A program made the translations under genes and the position numbers. Shown here piece after piece: positions 35,029 through 42,958 of a stretch of 61,215 nt of DNA (position 1 is the stretch's first letter; the number at the start of each line of letters is the position of its first letter). Origin of the DNA: Desulfurococcaceae archaeon (GTDB lineage Archaea; Thermoproteota; Thermoprotei_A; Sulfolobales; Desulfurococcaceae); assembly GCA_023269765.1 (NCBI GenBank), contig JAGDWH010000004.1, forward strand, positions 1-61,215, written 5' to 3'. The notes under the pieces were generated by a model. The model was not told the DNA's origin. It saw only the letters and a program-made list of their open reading frames with translations, and did no database searches.

Positions 35029-35398
35029 ATGCCTCTTCAAAGTTCCCTGCAATGCTTCTAGCCTCTCCAGCTTTTTCGCCACGACCGTGCTTTTCTAAAA
35101 TTACGGCAACCTCGCGAAGCACCATCGCTGCATAGGGCATGCTAACCATTACCAACATCCTATAGTACGTGCTGACGTACTTGTAGAGCCTGTCCTCTCG
35201 CTGATCATATGCTTCGATGATTCTCTTGGCTTCTCCGAGAACACCCTTAGTTTGAGCAATTACGTTCTTCGAGTGTTCTAGCACTCTCTCGGCTAAATTC
35301 ACGTCGCGAGTTAGTACTGCGAGCCTGCCATCCCTTATAATGACCTCGCAGTCATCTACAAGCTGCTTTACGCGCTGAAGTACTTCGTGCACACTCAT
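35006..35398 (-). CDS. Small all-helical protein, unknown
   Basis: A 130-residue helical protein: an N-terminal beta-free helix pair, a helix LAERVLEHSKNVIAQTKGVL, and a central segment YYRMLVMVSMPYAAMVLREV that could be a buried helix. No motif identifies a family. The ATG overlaps the stop of the AbrB-like gene upstream (ATGA), so the two form a coupled pair. The 3' end overlaps the radical SAM gene on the other strand. Confidence 0.6.
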   Translation of the reverse strand: MSVHEVLQRVKQLVDDCEVIIRDGRLAVLTRDVNLAERVLEHSKNVIAQTKGVLGEAKRIIEAYDQREDRLYKYVSTYYRMLVMVSMPYAAMVLREVAVILEKHGRGEKAGEARSIAGNFEEASSTLRPQ

Positions 35399-35772
35399 GA
35401 TGCTGCCCTTCTTATTGTAGCAATGCTGTTATCTGCCACCCCTTGCTTCTCGAGCTCTCCTGGGTAAACCCATACAGTATTTACATCTGGAGAGTCTATT
35501 AGCTCTGCTGTAAACCTCGCCTTCTTCTTGCCTGCTACAACAATTTCCACTAGGTCATCTTTTTTAATGCCGAGTTCTTCCGCGAGCTTGGTGGGCACCT
35601 TGGCTATAGGCTTGTTGAGGCTTCTATCAAATCTTACTCTAATTCTCTTTTCAGTTAACTGCTTCTGCTTTTTACCCAAGACCTCTGAGGCGGGAGGCAC
35701 TACTGCGACTAGCTTAGACACGTCTATTTTGGGCTTTTCTTCGGCTTTTTCACTACTCGCCTCAGATGACAC
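35395..35772 (-). CDS. AbrB/SpoVT-like domain protein
   Basis: A 125-residue protein with a charged, flexible N-terminus and a middle (about residues 43-85: IRVRFDRSLNKPIAKVPTKL, then ELGIKKDDLVEIVV) that reads like a swapped-hairpin AbrB domain, in which the sequence LGIKKGD is typical. Some archaeal relatives bind DNA or act as chaperone adaptors; the role here is not known. It lies 43 nt downstream of nothing on its own strand but in front of the helical 130-aa gene with a 4-nt overlap. Confidence 0.6.
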   Translation of the reverse strand: MSSEASSEKAEEKPKIDVSKLVAVVPPASEVLGKKQKQLTEKRIRVRFDRSLNKPIAKVPTKLAEELGIKKDDLVEIVVAGKKKARFTAELIDSPDVNTVWVYPGELEKQGVADNSIATIRRAAS

Positions 35773-35815
35773 TGATAGACCCCATGACCAACTATGAACT
35801 CTTCATACTTAAAAG

Positions 35816-37579
35816 CTAAATTAAAAACGTTGGAAAACTCTCTCTGAACTTCTCAACAAGATACTCGCGGAGATTTTCAATGCGCACTCTGACTTGCTCT
35901 GCCGTATCCCTATCTCTAACAGTTACCGTGTCGTCTTCGAGAGACTGGTAATCAACAGTTATAGCGTATGGTACTCCTATTTCGTCTACTCTAGCATACC
36001 TTCTTCCAATGCTGCCTTCTTCATCATAGATTACTCTAAACCCGGCACTCAAAAGATCCTTGTAAATTCTCCTCGACAACCCCACGATTTTCTGCTGCTC
36101 TGGTTTTTTGCCAGTAACGAGTGGAAAAACTGCTACGTGATAAGGTGCTAAATGACGTGGTAATTTGAGAACGACCTTGCCGTCTCTCTCCGCATAAGCG
36201 TACTCTAGTAATACATAGAAGAGCCTTTCTAGCCCAAATGAAGGTTCAACAACGTGTGGCACTATCTTCTTGCCGTGAATCTTAACTTCCTCTTTTTTAA
36301 TGTAGAAGTGATCGCTGGTCAGCTTAAACCCCTCTACTTCGACATGGCCGTCTCTCGCGAGTTTCTTGTAGAGTTCTTCTGCTGGAATTTCGGCAAGGCT
36401 CTTCATGACTTTAGGCAAGACTTCTCTGCCGAGAGTCTTCTCAATTGCCACGGGGTTGGGATATGCCTTCTCCACAATCATTACAACTGGTGTTTCAAAC
36501 CTCTTGAAGTACGTGAAGTCTGCTTTGCTGAACTCAGCATGTCTCTCTAAGTCGTATGTAGTTCTGTAGGCGTAACCAGCTACTTCGACCCATCCATAGC
36601 GAGAAGTGTAGACTTCTTGGTCGAAGGTTTGTGCGGAATAGTGTGCTCTCTCGTGTGGGAGCTTTTCGTAAAACCTGATCTTGTCCTCGGGTATTCCAAG
36701 GCTCTTCACGAACTTGTTTCCAACCCCCATCCAGTAAGCAAGCCACGGAGTTCTCACAACGTTCTTTTCAACGAGCTCCACGACGGTGAACTCTGAGGCC
36801 TCTTCCTCTCCGGCTCTCCTGGCGGATTCTGTTACAACTCTCACTACCTCGTCTTTAATCATTTCAATTGCACGGTAGGCTTCTTCCAGGTCTTCTGGGT
36901 CAAAGAAAAATTCTACCTCCATTATTGTGAATTCTCTAAGCCTTAGAAGCCCTTGTCTAGGCGATATCTCGTTTCTAGCGACTTTACCAACCTGTGCTAT
37001 TCCAAGAGGTAGCCTGTTTCTAGTTAGCTTGAGAACAAAGGGGAAGTTTATGAACATGCCTTGAGCAAGCTCGGGGCGTAGATAGCCCCGCTCTCCTTTA
37101 TATGGCCCTATTTCTGATGTAAAGAGAAGCGATGCGTTGAATACTCGAGATAGCTCGCCACCGCACTCTGGGCACTTTAACCCCTTTTCTTTGATTAATC
37201 TATTAATGTCATCGATGTTCCAACCCTCGACGTTAATGCCCGTCAGCTCTTTGACTAAGTGATCAGCCCTGTAGATCCTACTACACTTTGTGCACTCTAC
37301 TACGGGGTCTGTGAAGTGATCTTCGTGGCCGCTCGCCTTGAAGACTATTCTCGGGTTTATTATAGGCGTCTCTATTTCGACAACCCATTCATTGCTGTAC
37401 GCGAAATACCTGAGCCAGCTCTCTACGAGGTTTCTCTTTATAAGCACGCCAACAGGGCCAAAGTCGTAGAAGCCTGCTACACCTCCGTATATTTCAAAAG
37501 AAGTCCAAAATAGCCCACGCCTCTTAGCTAGCTCAGTCACTTTGTCCTGCGAATCTGCCTTGCTCCTTTTTTCACTCAA
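35816..37579 (-). CDS. glyS: Glycyl-tRNA synthetase
   Basis: A 587-residue class II glycyl-tRNA synthetase of the archaeal/eukaryotic alpha2 type. Class II parts are GLFWTSFEIYGGVAGFYDFG near the N-terminus, RPELAQGMFINF (motif 2 region) and VEPSFGLERLFYVLLEYAY (motif 3); an insert has CTKCSRIYR and CPECGG, a likely zinc site. The anticodon-binding domain closes the chain. The frame extends to 37723, but the TATA-like element at 37651-37639 predicts a transcript start near 37619, and TTG 37579 gives a family-length protein starting at SEKRSK. Confidence 0.93.
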   Translation of the reverse strand: MSEKRSKADSQDKVTELAKRRGLFWTSFEIYGGVAGFYDFGPVGVLIKRNLVESWLRYFAYSNEWVVEIETPIINPRIVFKASGHEDHFTDPVVECTKCSRIYRADHLVKELTGINVEGWNIDDINRLIKEKGLKCPECGGELSRVFNASLLFTSEIGPYKGERGYLRPELAQGMFINFPFVLKLTRNRLPLGIAQVGKVARNEISPRQGLLRLREFTIMEVEFFFDPEDLEEAYRAIEMIKDEVVRVVTESARRAGEEEASEFTVVELVEKNVVRTPWLAYWMGVGNKFVKSLGIPEDKIRFYEKLPHERAHYSAQTFDQEVYTSRYGWVEVAGYAYRTTYDLERHAEFSKADFTYFKRFETPVVMIVEKAYPNPVAIEKTLGREVLPKVMKSLAEIPAEELYKKLARDGHVEVEGFKLTSDHFYIKKEEVKIHGKKIVPHVVEPSFGLERLFYVLLEYAYAERDGKVVLKLPRHLAPYHVAVFPLVTGKKPEQQKIVGLSRRIYKDLLSAGFRVIYDEEGSIGRRYARVDEIGVPYAITVDYQSLEDDTVTVRDRDTAEQVRVRIENLREYLVEKFRESFPTFLI

Positions 37580-37638
37580 TTTGGAGACCCTGTATTTCTC
37601 AGTGCTTATTACTGAAATTGATAGTAACAGAGCCCGGG

Positions 37639-37651
37639 TATAATAATTAAG
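37639..37651. promoter_or_regulatory. TATA-like element between glyS and the agmatinase gene
   Basis: GCTTAATTATTATA on the minus strand gives the glyS promoter. The same AT block (GTATAATAATT) could act rightward, with a transcript start near 37669, for the agmatinase-family gene. Confidence 0.4.
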
Positions 37652-37716
37652 CCGTGACTGAAATTGCTTGGTTAAGAGTAAGGTCTGGGTGACGAACCTC
37701 GGCGTGGAAGGCTGCT

Positions 37717-38580
37717 CTGTCAACTCAAGTATTTGCGTGCATTAGGGACGAGGCCTCACCCATAGCAGTCCTAGGGGCTCCACTAGATTCTACTGGAACC
37801 TATAGACCTGGAAGTAGATTTGCACCACAGAAAATCCGCGAAGCAGCGTGTAATATAGAGCTCTATAGCCTTCTCGCAGGCGTGTCTCTAGATGATGTGG
37901 GCTACAAGGACTATGGGGATGTCGTGCTACCACAGGGAGACGCAGAGAAGTCTATTGAAGTTCTAAGGCTCGTTATTGAAAACTTGAGAAAAGAGCACAG
38001 AGGCCTACTGCTTATTTTAGGTGGCGAGCACTTAGTAACGTATCCGGCTGTACTGGCTCTTAAAGACAGCATCGACACGCTCGTAGTTTTTGATGCACAT
38101 CTCGACGCTAGGCGAGAGTACCTCGGCTCAAAAGTAAATCATGCAACATTTCTGAGGATTCTCCTAGAGAGAGGCATAAGAGTTGTTCACATAGGTTCGA
38201 GAGCGTATAGCAAAGAAGAGCTCGAATTCGTTAGAGAAGGGCGTGCAAACCTCGAAGTATACGACGTAACTAGGGTTATGCGTAAAGATTTCGACTTGAA
38301 AGATCTAGGCAGGGTCTACATAAGCATAGACTTCGACGTCTTTGACCCCTCACTAGCCCCCGGTGTCTCGAACCCGGAGCCCTTTGGGCTAAGCTTAGCG
38401 TCTTTCGGGGAAGTCTTAACACGGATTTACGAGAAAGCCAGCGATGTTGTAGCTATCGACATAGTTGAAGTCAACCCAGTCGTGGACTGTGGAGACGTGA
38501 CTTCTATTTTGGCTGCAAAAGTAGCCATTGAGTGCGTAGGACTATACTTGAAGAGGAGGGGCTGGATGGGCTTGGCCTAA
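37717..38580 (+). CDS. Agmatinase/ureohydrolase family protein, start uncertain
   Basis: A ureohydrolase of about 287 residues. The frame between the stop at 37690-37692 and 37882 encodes the conserved family N-terminus (LGAPLDSTGTYRPGSRFAP, KIREAACNIE), yet has no ATG, GTG or TTG; GTG 37882 is the first but would cut that part off. CTG 37717 is given only as a placeholder. Manganese ligands are in GGEHL, FDAHLDAR and ISIDFDVFDPSLAPG, all intact, so the enzyme (agmatine to putrescine and urea, or a related ureohydrolase) should work if translated. Its end overlaps rpoP. Confidence 0.75.
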   Translation: MSTQVFACIRDEASPIAVLGAPLDSTGTYRPGSRFAPQKIREAACNIELYSLLAGVSLDDVGYKDYGDVVLPQGDAEKSIEVLRLVIENLRKEHRGLLLILGGEHLVTYPAVLALKDSIDTLVVFDAHLDARREYLGSKVNHATFLRILLERGIRVVHIGSRAYSKEELEFVREGRANLEVYDVTRVMRKDFDLKDLGRVYISIDFDVFDPSLAPGVSNPEPFGLSLASFGEVLTRIYEKASDVVAIDIVEVNPVVDCGDVTSILAAKVAIECVGLYLKRRGWMGLA

Positions 38581-38726
38581 ATAGCTCTCACAATTCTATA
38601 TGTTTTGGCGACTTTGTAGATAATATCGTAGGTGCAGCGTGGGCACCTAACCTGCTTTCCAAAAGTCCTGATCATTTCTTCGGCATCAAATACATAGCCG
38701 CACCTACCGCACTTGTACTTAGCCAT
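38577..38726 (-). CDS. rpoP: DNA-directed RNA polymerase subunit P (Rpb12 homologue)
   Basis: A 49-residue zinc-binding polymerase subunit, short enough to be missed. It reads MAKYKCGRCGYVFDAEEM, then RCPRCTYDIIYKVAK and ends VRAI, with the four zinc cysteines in C-x2-C and C-x2-C pairs. This matches archaeal RpoP/Rpb12. The ATG is at 38726 and the TAG at 38577-38579. It overlaps the stop of the agmatinase gene on the other strand by 4 nt and is divergent from aIF1. It is not next to rpl37ae, its frequent neighbour. Confidence 0.9.
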   Translation of the reverse strand: MAKYKCGRCGYVFDAEEMIRTFGKQVRCPRCTYDIIYKVAKTYRIVRAI

Positions 38727-38791
38727 AGTGTACCACCCCTCTGCTTTACTCTTTTAAGCCTTTAAATGCCACTTTCAGCTATAAAGTTAGC

Positions 38792-39121
38792 ATGGTGGTA
38801 TTTAAGAGCATGTCTGGAGCCGAATGCGGTGGGATGCCACTAGAGGTTTGTGAAAGACTAATAACAGAGGCATCATTAATAAAAATAAAGCTCGACGTCA
38901 GGAAATTTGGCAAAGCTGTTACCGTTGTTGACGGGCTGCCAAACGACAAGGACATACTGAAGCACATAGCCCGGTACTTGAAGACGAAGCTTGCAGCAGG
39001 GGGCACTTTTAGAGAAGAAGAGGGGAGAGTTGAAATACAAGGGGATCACAGGCACAGAATAAAACAGCTGTTTGTCGAGGAGCTCGGCATACCTGAAGAA
39101 AACATCATTATAATGAGCTAA
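38792..39121 (+). CDS. Translation initiation factor aIF1 (SUI1)
   Basis: A 109-residue SUI1 protein, the archaeal counterpart of eIF1, which checks start-codon recognition on the small subunit. Conserved parts are CGGMPLEVCERL, IKIKLDVRKFGKAVTVVDGL near residue 31 and KLAAGGTFREEEGRVEIQGDH near the end, typical of the fold. ATG 38792 follows TATA-like CCTTTAAATGCC (38759-38768) closely and would be nearly leaderless; ATG 38810 is an alternative that gives the common short N-terminus. Confidence 0.92.
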   Translation: MVVFKSMSGAECGGMPLEVCERLITEASLIKIKLDVRKFGKAVTVVDGLPNDKDILKHIARYLKTKLAAGGTFREEEGRVEIQGDHRHRIKQLFVEELGIPEENIIIMS

Positions 39122-39173
39122 ACTGCGGCTACAAGCGGCTTAGCTGGTAGGGCGTACTCAAAGTCTACTAAAA

Positions 39174-40124
39174 CTATATTTTTAAATCTTCGATATTCAA
39201 GACCTTTGCGAGCTCTCTACATCTGTTCCTAATAGTTACTTCTGTAACGCCTGCTGCGCTCGCTATTTCTCTCTGTGAGACGTCGACGCCCAGCTGTAGG
39301 CTGGCGAGGTAGATTGCCGCTGCTGCTGAACCCATTGGATCCTTGCCTCCCAATACACCGGCTTCTCTAGCCTTGTTCAAGATGTCAATTGCAGCCCTGA
39401 CCACCGTACCAGGCAAGCCGAGGGTATGGGCTATTCTCGGAACGAAGTCTGAAGCCTCTAAAGTCGTTACTCTCAGTCCCAGCTCGCGAACCAGCATTCT
39501 GTAGCAGCGTGCTATGTCCTTTCTTTTGACTTTCGTGTAGTCCTGTATTTCATCCAGAGTTCTGGGTAGTTTCCTTATTCTACAGGCGAGGTATACTGCC
39601 GCTGCTATAACGCTTTCAATGCTCCTCCCGCGGACAAGTCCCTTCTCAACTGCTTCCCTGTATATCCTCGCTGCTTCTTCTTTGATGTAGGAAGGGAGGT
39701 TGAGCGCGCTGGTTAGCCTGTCAAGTTCGTTCATGGCTTGTGCGAGGTTTCTCTCAACGCTCGTAATTATTCTTGTTCTTGCCTGCCACTTCCTCAGCTT
39801 GCTCAGCTGGTACTTCTTCTCGAGCAAGACTCTTCCAGAGGCGTCTCTGTCGAGGTAATCTATTGCCGTTGTAAAGCCCATGTCGTGGACTGCGGGAGTT
39901 ATTGGGCTTCCTGTTCTAGCCCTTCTTTCTCTCTCTTCAGGTGTAAATGCACGCCACTCAGCTCTGTCATCTATAACTCTGTCCTCGATGACTTCACCTG
40001 TATCTAAGCAGACGTACTCCGCTTTTGAGACATCGTAAACTATTCTGCCTGGTGGACACTCTTCAAGACTCTTACGTGAAGCCTCCTTTTGAGGAGGACT
40101 TTGTGAGCCCTCTTCGACGGCCAT
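39174..40124 (-). CDS. tfb: Transcription initiation factor B, crenarchaeal type
   Basis: A 316-residue TFB with the main-type linker (WRAFTPEERERRARTGSP, HDMGFTTAIDY) and two full cyclin repeats ending in a basic helix-turn-helix for BRE contact. The zinc ribbon keeps only CPPG and CLDTG, so two of the four cysteines are missing; Sulfolobus TFB1 looks the same as I recall it (CPPD, CSETG). ATG 40124 has CGGAG six bases before it; GTG 40154 in frame is the alternative. A leftward TATA TTTATAAGG is near 40191-40180. A second TFB with an intact ribbon is at 16025. Confidence 0.93.
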   Translation of the reverse strand: MAVEEGSQSPPQKEASRKSLEECPPGRIVYDVSKAEYVCLDTGEVIEDRVIDDRAEWRAFTPEERERRARTGSPITPAVHDMGFTTAIDYLDRDASGRVLLEKKYQLSKLRKWQARTRIITSVERNLAQAMNELDRLTSALNLPSYIKEEAARIYREAVEKGLVRGRSIESVIAAAVYLACRIRKLPRTLDEIQDYTKVKRKDIARCYRMLVRELGLRVTTLEASDFVPRIAHTLGLPGTVVRAAIDILNKAREAGVLGGKDPMGSAAAAIYLASLQLGVDVSQREIASAAGVTEVTIRNRCRELAKVLNIEDLKI

Positions 40125-40199
40125 GTTGGACTCCGAGAAGAGCACAGGTATCACCGCAGTAGTGTAGGGGTGTTACATCCCCTTATAAATTTAACGCAA

Positions 40200-40236
40200 G
40201 GTTTAAAAACTGTTACCGTGAAAGTGCTTTTAAACC
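40200..40236. repeat. Inverted repeat of two TATA-like arms
   Basis: GGTTTAAAA (40200-40208) and TTTTAAACC (40228-40236) are perfect 9-bp inverted arms with a 19-base spacer between the TFB gene and tRNA-Gln. Each arm looks like a TATA box, one in either direction. No gene start matches them exactly. Confidence 0.4.
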
Positions 40237-40253
40237 CCCTGCCTGCAACACAG

Positions 40254-40262
40254 TATTAAAAG
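40254..40262 (+). promoter_or_regulatory. TATA box of tRNA-Gln
   Basis: TATTAAAAG, with the transcript start expected near 40284, six bases before the mature 5' end. Confidence 0.55.
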
Positions 40263-40289
40263 CCTCCACCGCCTAACTACTACTTAGGA

Positions 40290-40378
40290 AGCCGGGTCGT
40301 CTAGCGGCCAAGGATGCGGGGCTTTGGCCTCGAGCGGGAGGAAACCCCGTGACCGGGGTTCGAATCCCCGCCCGGCTA
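40290..40378 (+). tRNA. tRNA-Gln (TTG) with a 16-nt intron
   Basis: All arms fold: acceptor AGCCGGG/CCCGGCT, D arm, anticodon stem CGGGG/CCCCG, T arm CGGGG/CCCCG around TTCGAAT, discriminator A. The anticodon TTG is at 40324-40326. The anticodon loop is split after position 37 by 16 bases (40328-40343); CCTC and GAGG inside it can pair and the 3' bulge AAA fits a bulge-helix-bulge cut. CCA is not encoded. The last three bases are the stop codon of PEPCK on the other strand. Confidence 0.93.
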
Positions 40379-42283
40379 CTTCTTGTCTAGCCTAAATGGG
40401 CTTATGTGGTCGCCCTGTACGCGCCTAGCCTCCTCAAGCCTACGCTTTTGAGCCAGCAATATTTCGAAGAACTTCCTCGGCGTATCCGGTATACCCTCGT
40501 ATATGCTCCATATTCTCGCAATTTTAGCTAAGTGGTTTTCAACTCTAATTGTAAAGAGCTTTTCGTAGAGCTGCTCGCCAAAATCTTTGCCTAGCTCCTT
40601 TTCAAAGAGTGCTCTCAGGTCTTCGTATATTGGAATGTAGCCTGTTGGCGCTTCGAGCGCGTCAACGTCGTTGTTTACTCTCAGCTCCATCCATTTTAGC
40701 CAAACTCTCTTATCGACTTTTTCAGTCAGGTATCTGCCTTTTTCGTCGCGGAGGAAGTAATTTACGCTAAAGATCCTGGGCTTCTCTGAGAGCGCTTCGC
40801 CAAATCTGAAATGGAGTTCTGTAAAAGCGCCCGGTGATATTGGCAAGAAGTCTAGTATTGCATATGGATTGAACTCCATTACTCCGGCCTCGCCGAGCAC
40901 GGCTGCTGTTTTTTCTGATTCTAGAGAAGCGCCCTTAGTCGCTATTCCATGATCCCAATCGAAGGCCTCCTCAACTGGAACCCACGTTGCAGGGTCCCTG
41001 CCACCAAATATCATGCCTTTTACTGGAACACCATATGGTTCGTTTATTCTGGGGTCTACTTTTTTCAAGTAGAATATGCTCGTGGTAAACCTAGCATTGG
41101 GGTGTGATGGCGGTATTTCTCTGCCTCGCTCATCTTTTTTACCAGGCCACCACGCACCAGCATAGTTTATACCCGGCTTTGGTGGAGTAGGCTTACCATT
41201 CCACCATACTTCGCCGTCTTCCGTTAAAAGGACATTTGCAAATATGACCTCGGTTGCATTGCTAGTCAGTATTTCGTATATCTCTGGGTCATCCACGGGA
41301 TTTACGCCGTCGATTATACCAAACATGCCAACCTCAGGATTAATTGCACGGGCCACGCCATTCACGTTCCTAATTATTGCAAGGTCGTCTCCCACAACTG
41401 TGTCAGAAACCAAGGCAGTTGACGTTTTGCCACAACCAGCTGGAAAGGCGCCTGTAAAGTAGGTCACTCTATCTCCGGGGCCCTTAATGCCGACTATGAA
41501 CATGTGCTCGCATAACCAGCCTTCCTTGTATCCCTTACTGATGCAGAGCCTGAGAGACAACTTCTTTAGCCCAACCGTATTGCCCGCGTACTGCGTATTG
41601 ACGCTGTAAACTAGCATGTCATTTAGGTCTATGTATATCCTCCTCTTCGCGATATCCCTCGACCAGCCGTGCTCGTCGCGTGCTCCCGCGCTGTGTAAGA
41701 AGCGCATGTACTCTATGTCTTCTTTCTCCGTGAAGACGTCATAGCATATCCTGTACAGTATGTTGCTGCTATGTATGACGTATGCAGAGTCTGTGACTTG
41801 AACGCCGTATAGCGTGAATGGAGAGCCCTTGGGGCCAAAGCAGTACAGCCCTACGTACATCTCCTTGCCTTGCATTATGCCCTTGAAGTACTCCTTTACT
41901 TCGGCAAGGCCTTCCATCCTCTCCTTAGTGTTGACCATAGGTATCGACGTTCCTGGTGGCACTAGAATTCTGGTGTTCTCGCGGTCTCTCGCGAGATCTT
42001 TTGGGCCATCAAAGTGAACTGTGTGCAGAGGGTTGCGAGATGGATACTCCTCTCTATTTTCCACGGCTTTCTTTCTAATGTAGTCGAGGTCTTCTGCGCT
42101 ATTAGTCACGACAAATATATTACGGGGTGCTACCAGCTTAGCTACTTCTAAAAGCCACGAGAGTAGGCTCGTGCTCTTAATTCTAGCTAGCTTCTCGAGG
42201 TTTTTCTCATCAGCGTACTTAGATAGTTCTAAAAGAACTTCTTCTCGCGTAGTACTATAAGCAGGTTTACTCAAGTACCTCAC
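40376..42283 (-). CDS. pckG: Phosphoenolpyruvate carboxykinase (GTP)
   Basis: A 635-residue GTP-dependent PEPCK, interconverting oxaloacetate and phosphoenolpyruvate, a gluconeogenic or anaplerotic step next to enolase. The P-loop is FPAGCGKTST with the hyper-reactive Cys in place near residue 275, followed by VVGDDLAIIRN, the metal site, and GMIFGGRDPATWVPV and FNPYAILDFLP further on. Length matches the family. The stop codon lies inside the tRNA-Gln acceptor stem, so the two genes are tail to tail with 3 nt shared. Confidence 0.96.
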   Translation of the reverse strand: MRYLSKPAYSTTREEVLLELSKYADEKNLEKLARIKSTSLLSWLLEVAKLVAPRNIFVVTNSAEDLDYIRKKAVENREEYPSRNPLHTVHFDGPKDLARDRENTRILVPPGTSIPMVNTKERMEGLAEVKEYFKGIMQGKEMYVGLYCFGPKGSPFTLYGVQVTDSAYVIHSSNILYRICYDVFTEKEDIEYMRFLHSAGARDEHGWSRDIAKRRIYIDLNDMLVYSVNTQYAGNTVGLKKLSLRLCISKGYKEGWLCEHMFIVGIKGPGDRVTYFTGAFPAGCGKTSTALVSDTVVGDDLAIIRNVNGVARAINPEVGMFGIIDGVNPVDDPEIYEILTSNATEVIFANVLLTEDGEVWWNGKPTPPKPGINYAGAWWPGKKDERGREIPPSHPNARFTTSIFYLKKVDPRINEPYGVPVKGMIFGGRDPATWVPVEEAFDWDHGIATKGASLESEKTAAVLGEAGVMEFNPYAILDFLPISPGAFTELHFRFGEALSEKPRIFSVNYFLRDEKGRYLTEKVDKRVWLKWMELRVNNDVDALEAPTGYIPIYEDLRALFEKELGKDFGEQLYEKLFTIRVENHLAKIARIWSIYEGIPDTPRKFFEILLAQKRRLEEARRVQGDHISPFRLDKK

Positions 42284-42382
42284 CTACAAGCGCATCCCAT
42301 GCTGAATTAGCGCAATTCCTATTAAAAGTATAGGGATTTACGGGTAATACGGAAATGTGCAGAGAGCGGGTAAGCAAGTAGG

Positions 42383-42958
42383 TTACTCGTAGTACTTATA
42401 AATGCTACGCGATATTGCTGAGGCTACCTTATCGGCTATTCTAAGTGGCTCTGGTATGGGGCTGTATATGCAGAGCTTTCTTATGAAGTCTGTGGCGTTG
42501 TCCACTGCGATGCCTACCGAGTATACTCGGAGGGTTCTCCAAGGGGTTTCTACGTAGAATGCCTTTTCGTAGACGCTCTTTATAGTAGTAAACCTCTCTT
42601 TCCAATCAGCAAAGTGCTTTCTTAGTGCTCTCTCTATTCTACTTAAATTGAGTGGGTGCGTTAGTATGGCGATGACGGCCTTTCCTGTTGAGACATATAG
42701 GCGCTCGGGATCTACAACGTCGAAGCCTGCATATGTTACGCCATCGAGGAGTATGACATCGCCGCCGAGAAGGTTGGAGATGTTAATTATGGTCTTCTCG
42801 CTAGTATTTGCATCGACTCTCACAAAGCTCCAGGCAAGTTTGACAGCTCTGCTTGGGCTGTCTGCTAAGACCCCCGCTATACTCGTGAACCCCTTTCCGC
42901 CCTTATGCGCGCGTGGAAAGTAGCCGTCGTCGTAAGCCTCTATACTACTAGGCCTCAA
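42383..42958 (-). CDS. DUF99 (endonuclease V-like) protein
   Basis: A 191-residue protein of the archaeal DUF99/UPF0215 family, whose fold is related to endonuclease V. It has EAYDDGYF near the start and VILLDGVTYAGFDVVDPERL near residue 70, with acidic residues at the expected metal positions. No activity has been assigned by me. The TTG start overlaps the last 11 nt of the upstream orc1/cdc6 gene, so the two are a coupled pair. Confidence 0.82.
   Translation of the reverse strand: MRPSSIEAYDDGYFPRAHKGGKGFTSIAGVLADSPSRAVKLAWSFVRVDANTSEKTIINISNLLGGDVILLDGVTYAGFDVVDPERLYVSTGKAVIAILTHPLNLSRIERALRKHFADWKERFTTIKSVYEKAFYVETPWRTLRVYSVGIAVDNATDFIRKLCIYSPIPEPLRIADKVASAISRSIYKYYE

Noticed and set aside
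39174..40124. Loss of two zinc-ribbon cysteines in TFB as a mutation
   Set aside because: Crenarchaeal TFBs such as that of Sulfolobus show the same CPP and C-x-x-T pattern as I recall, so it is a lineage trait.
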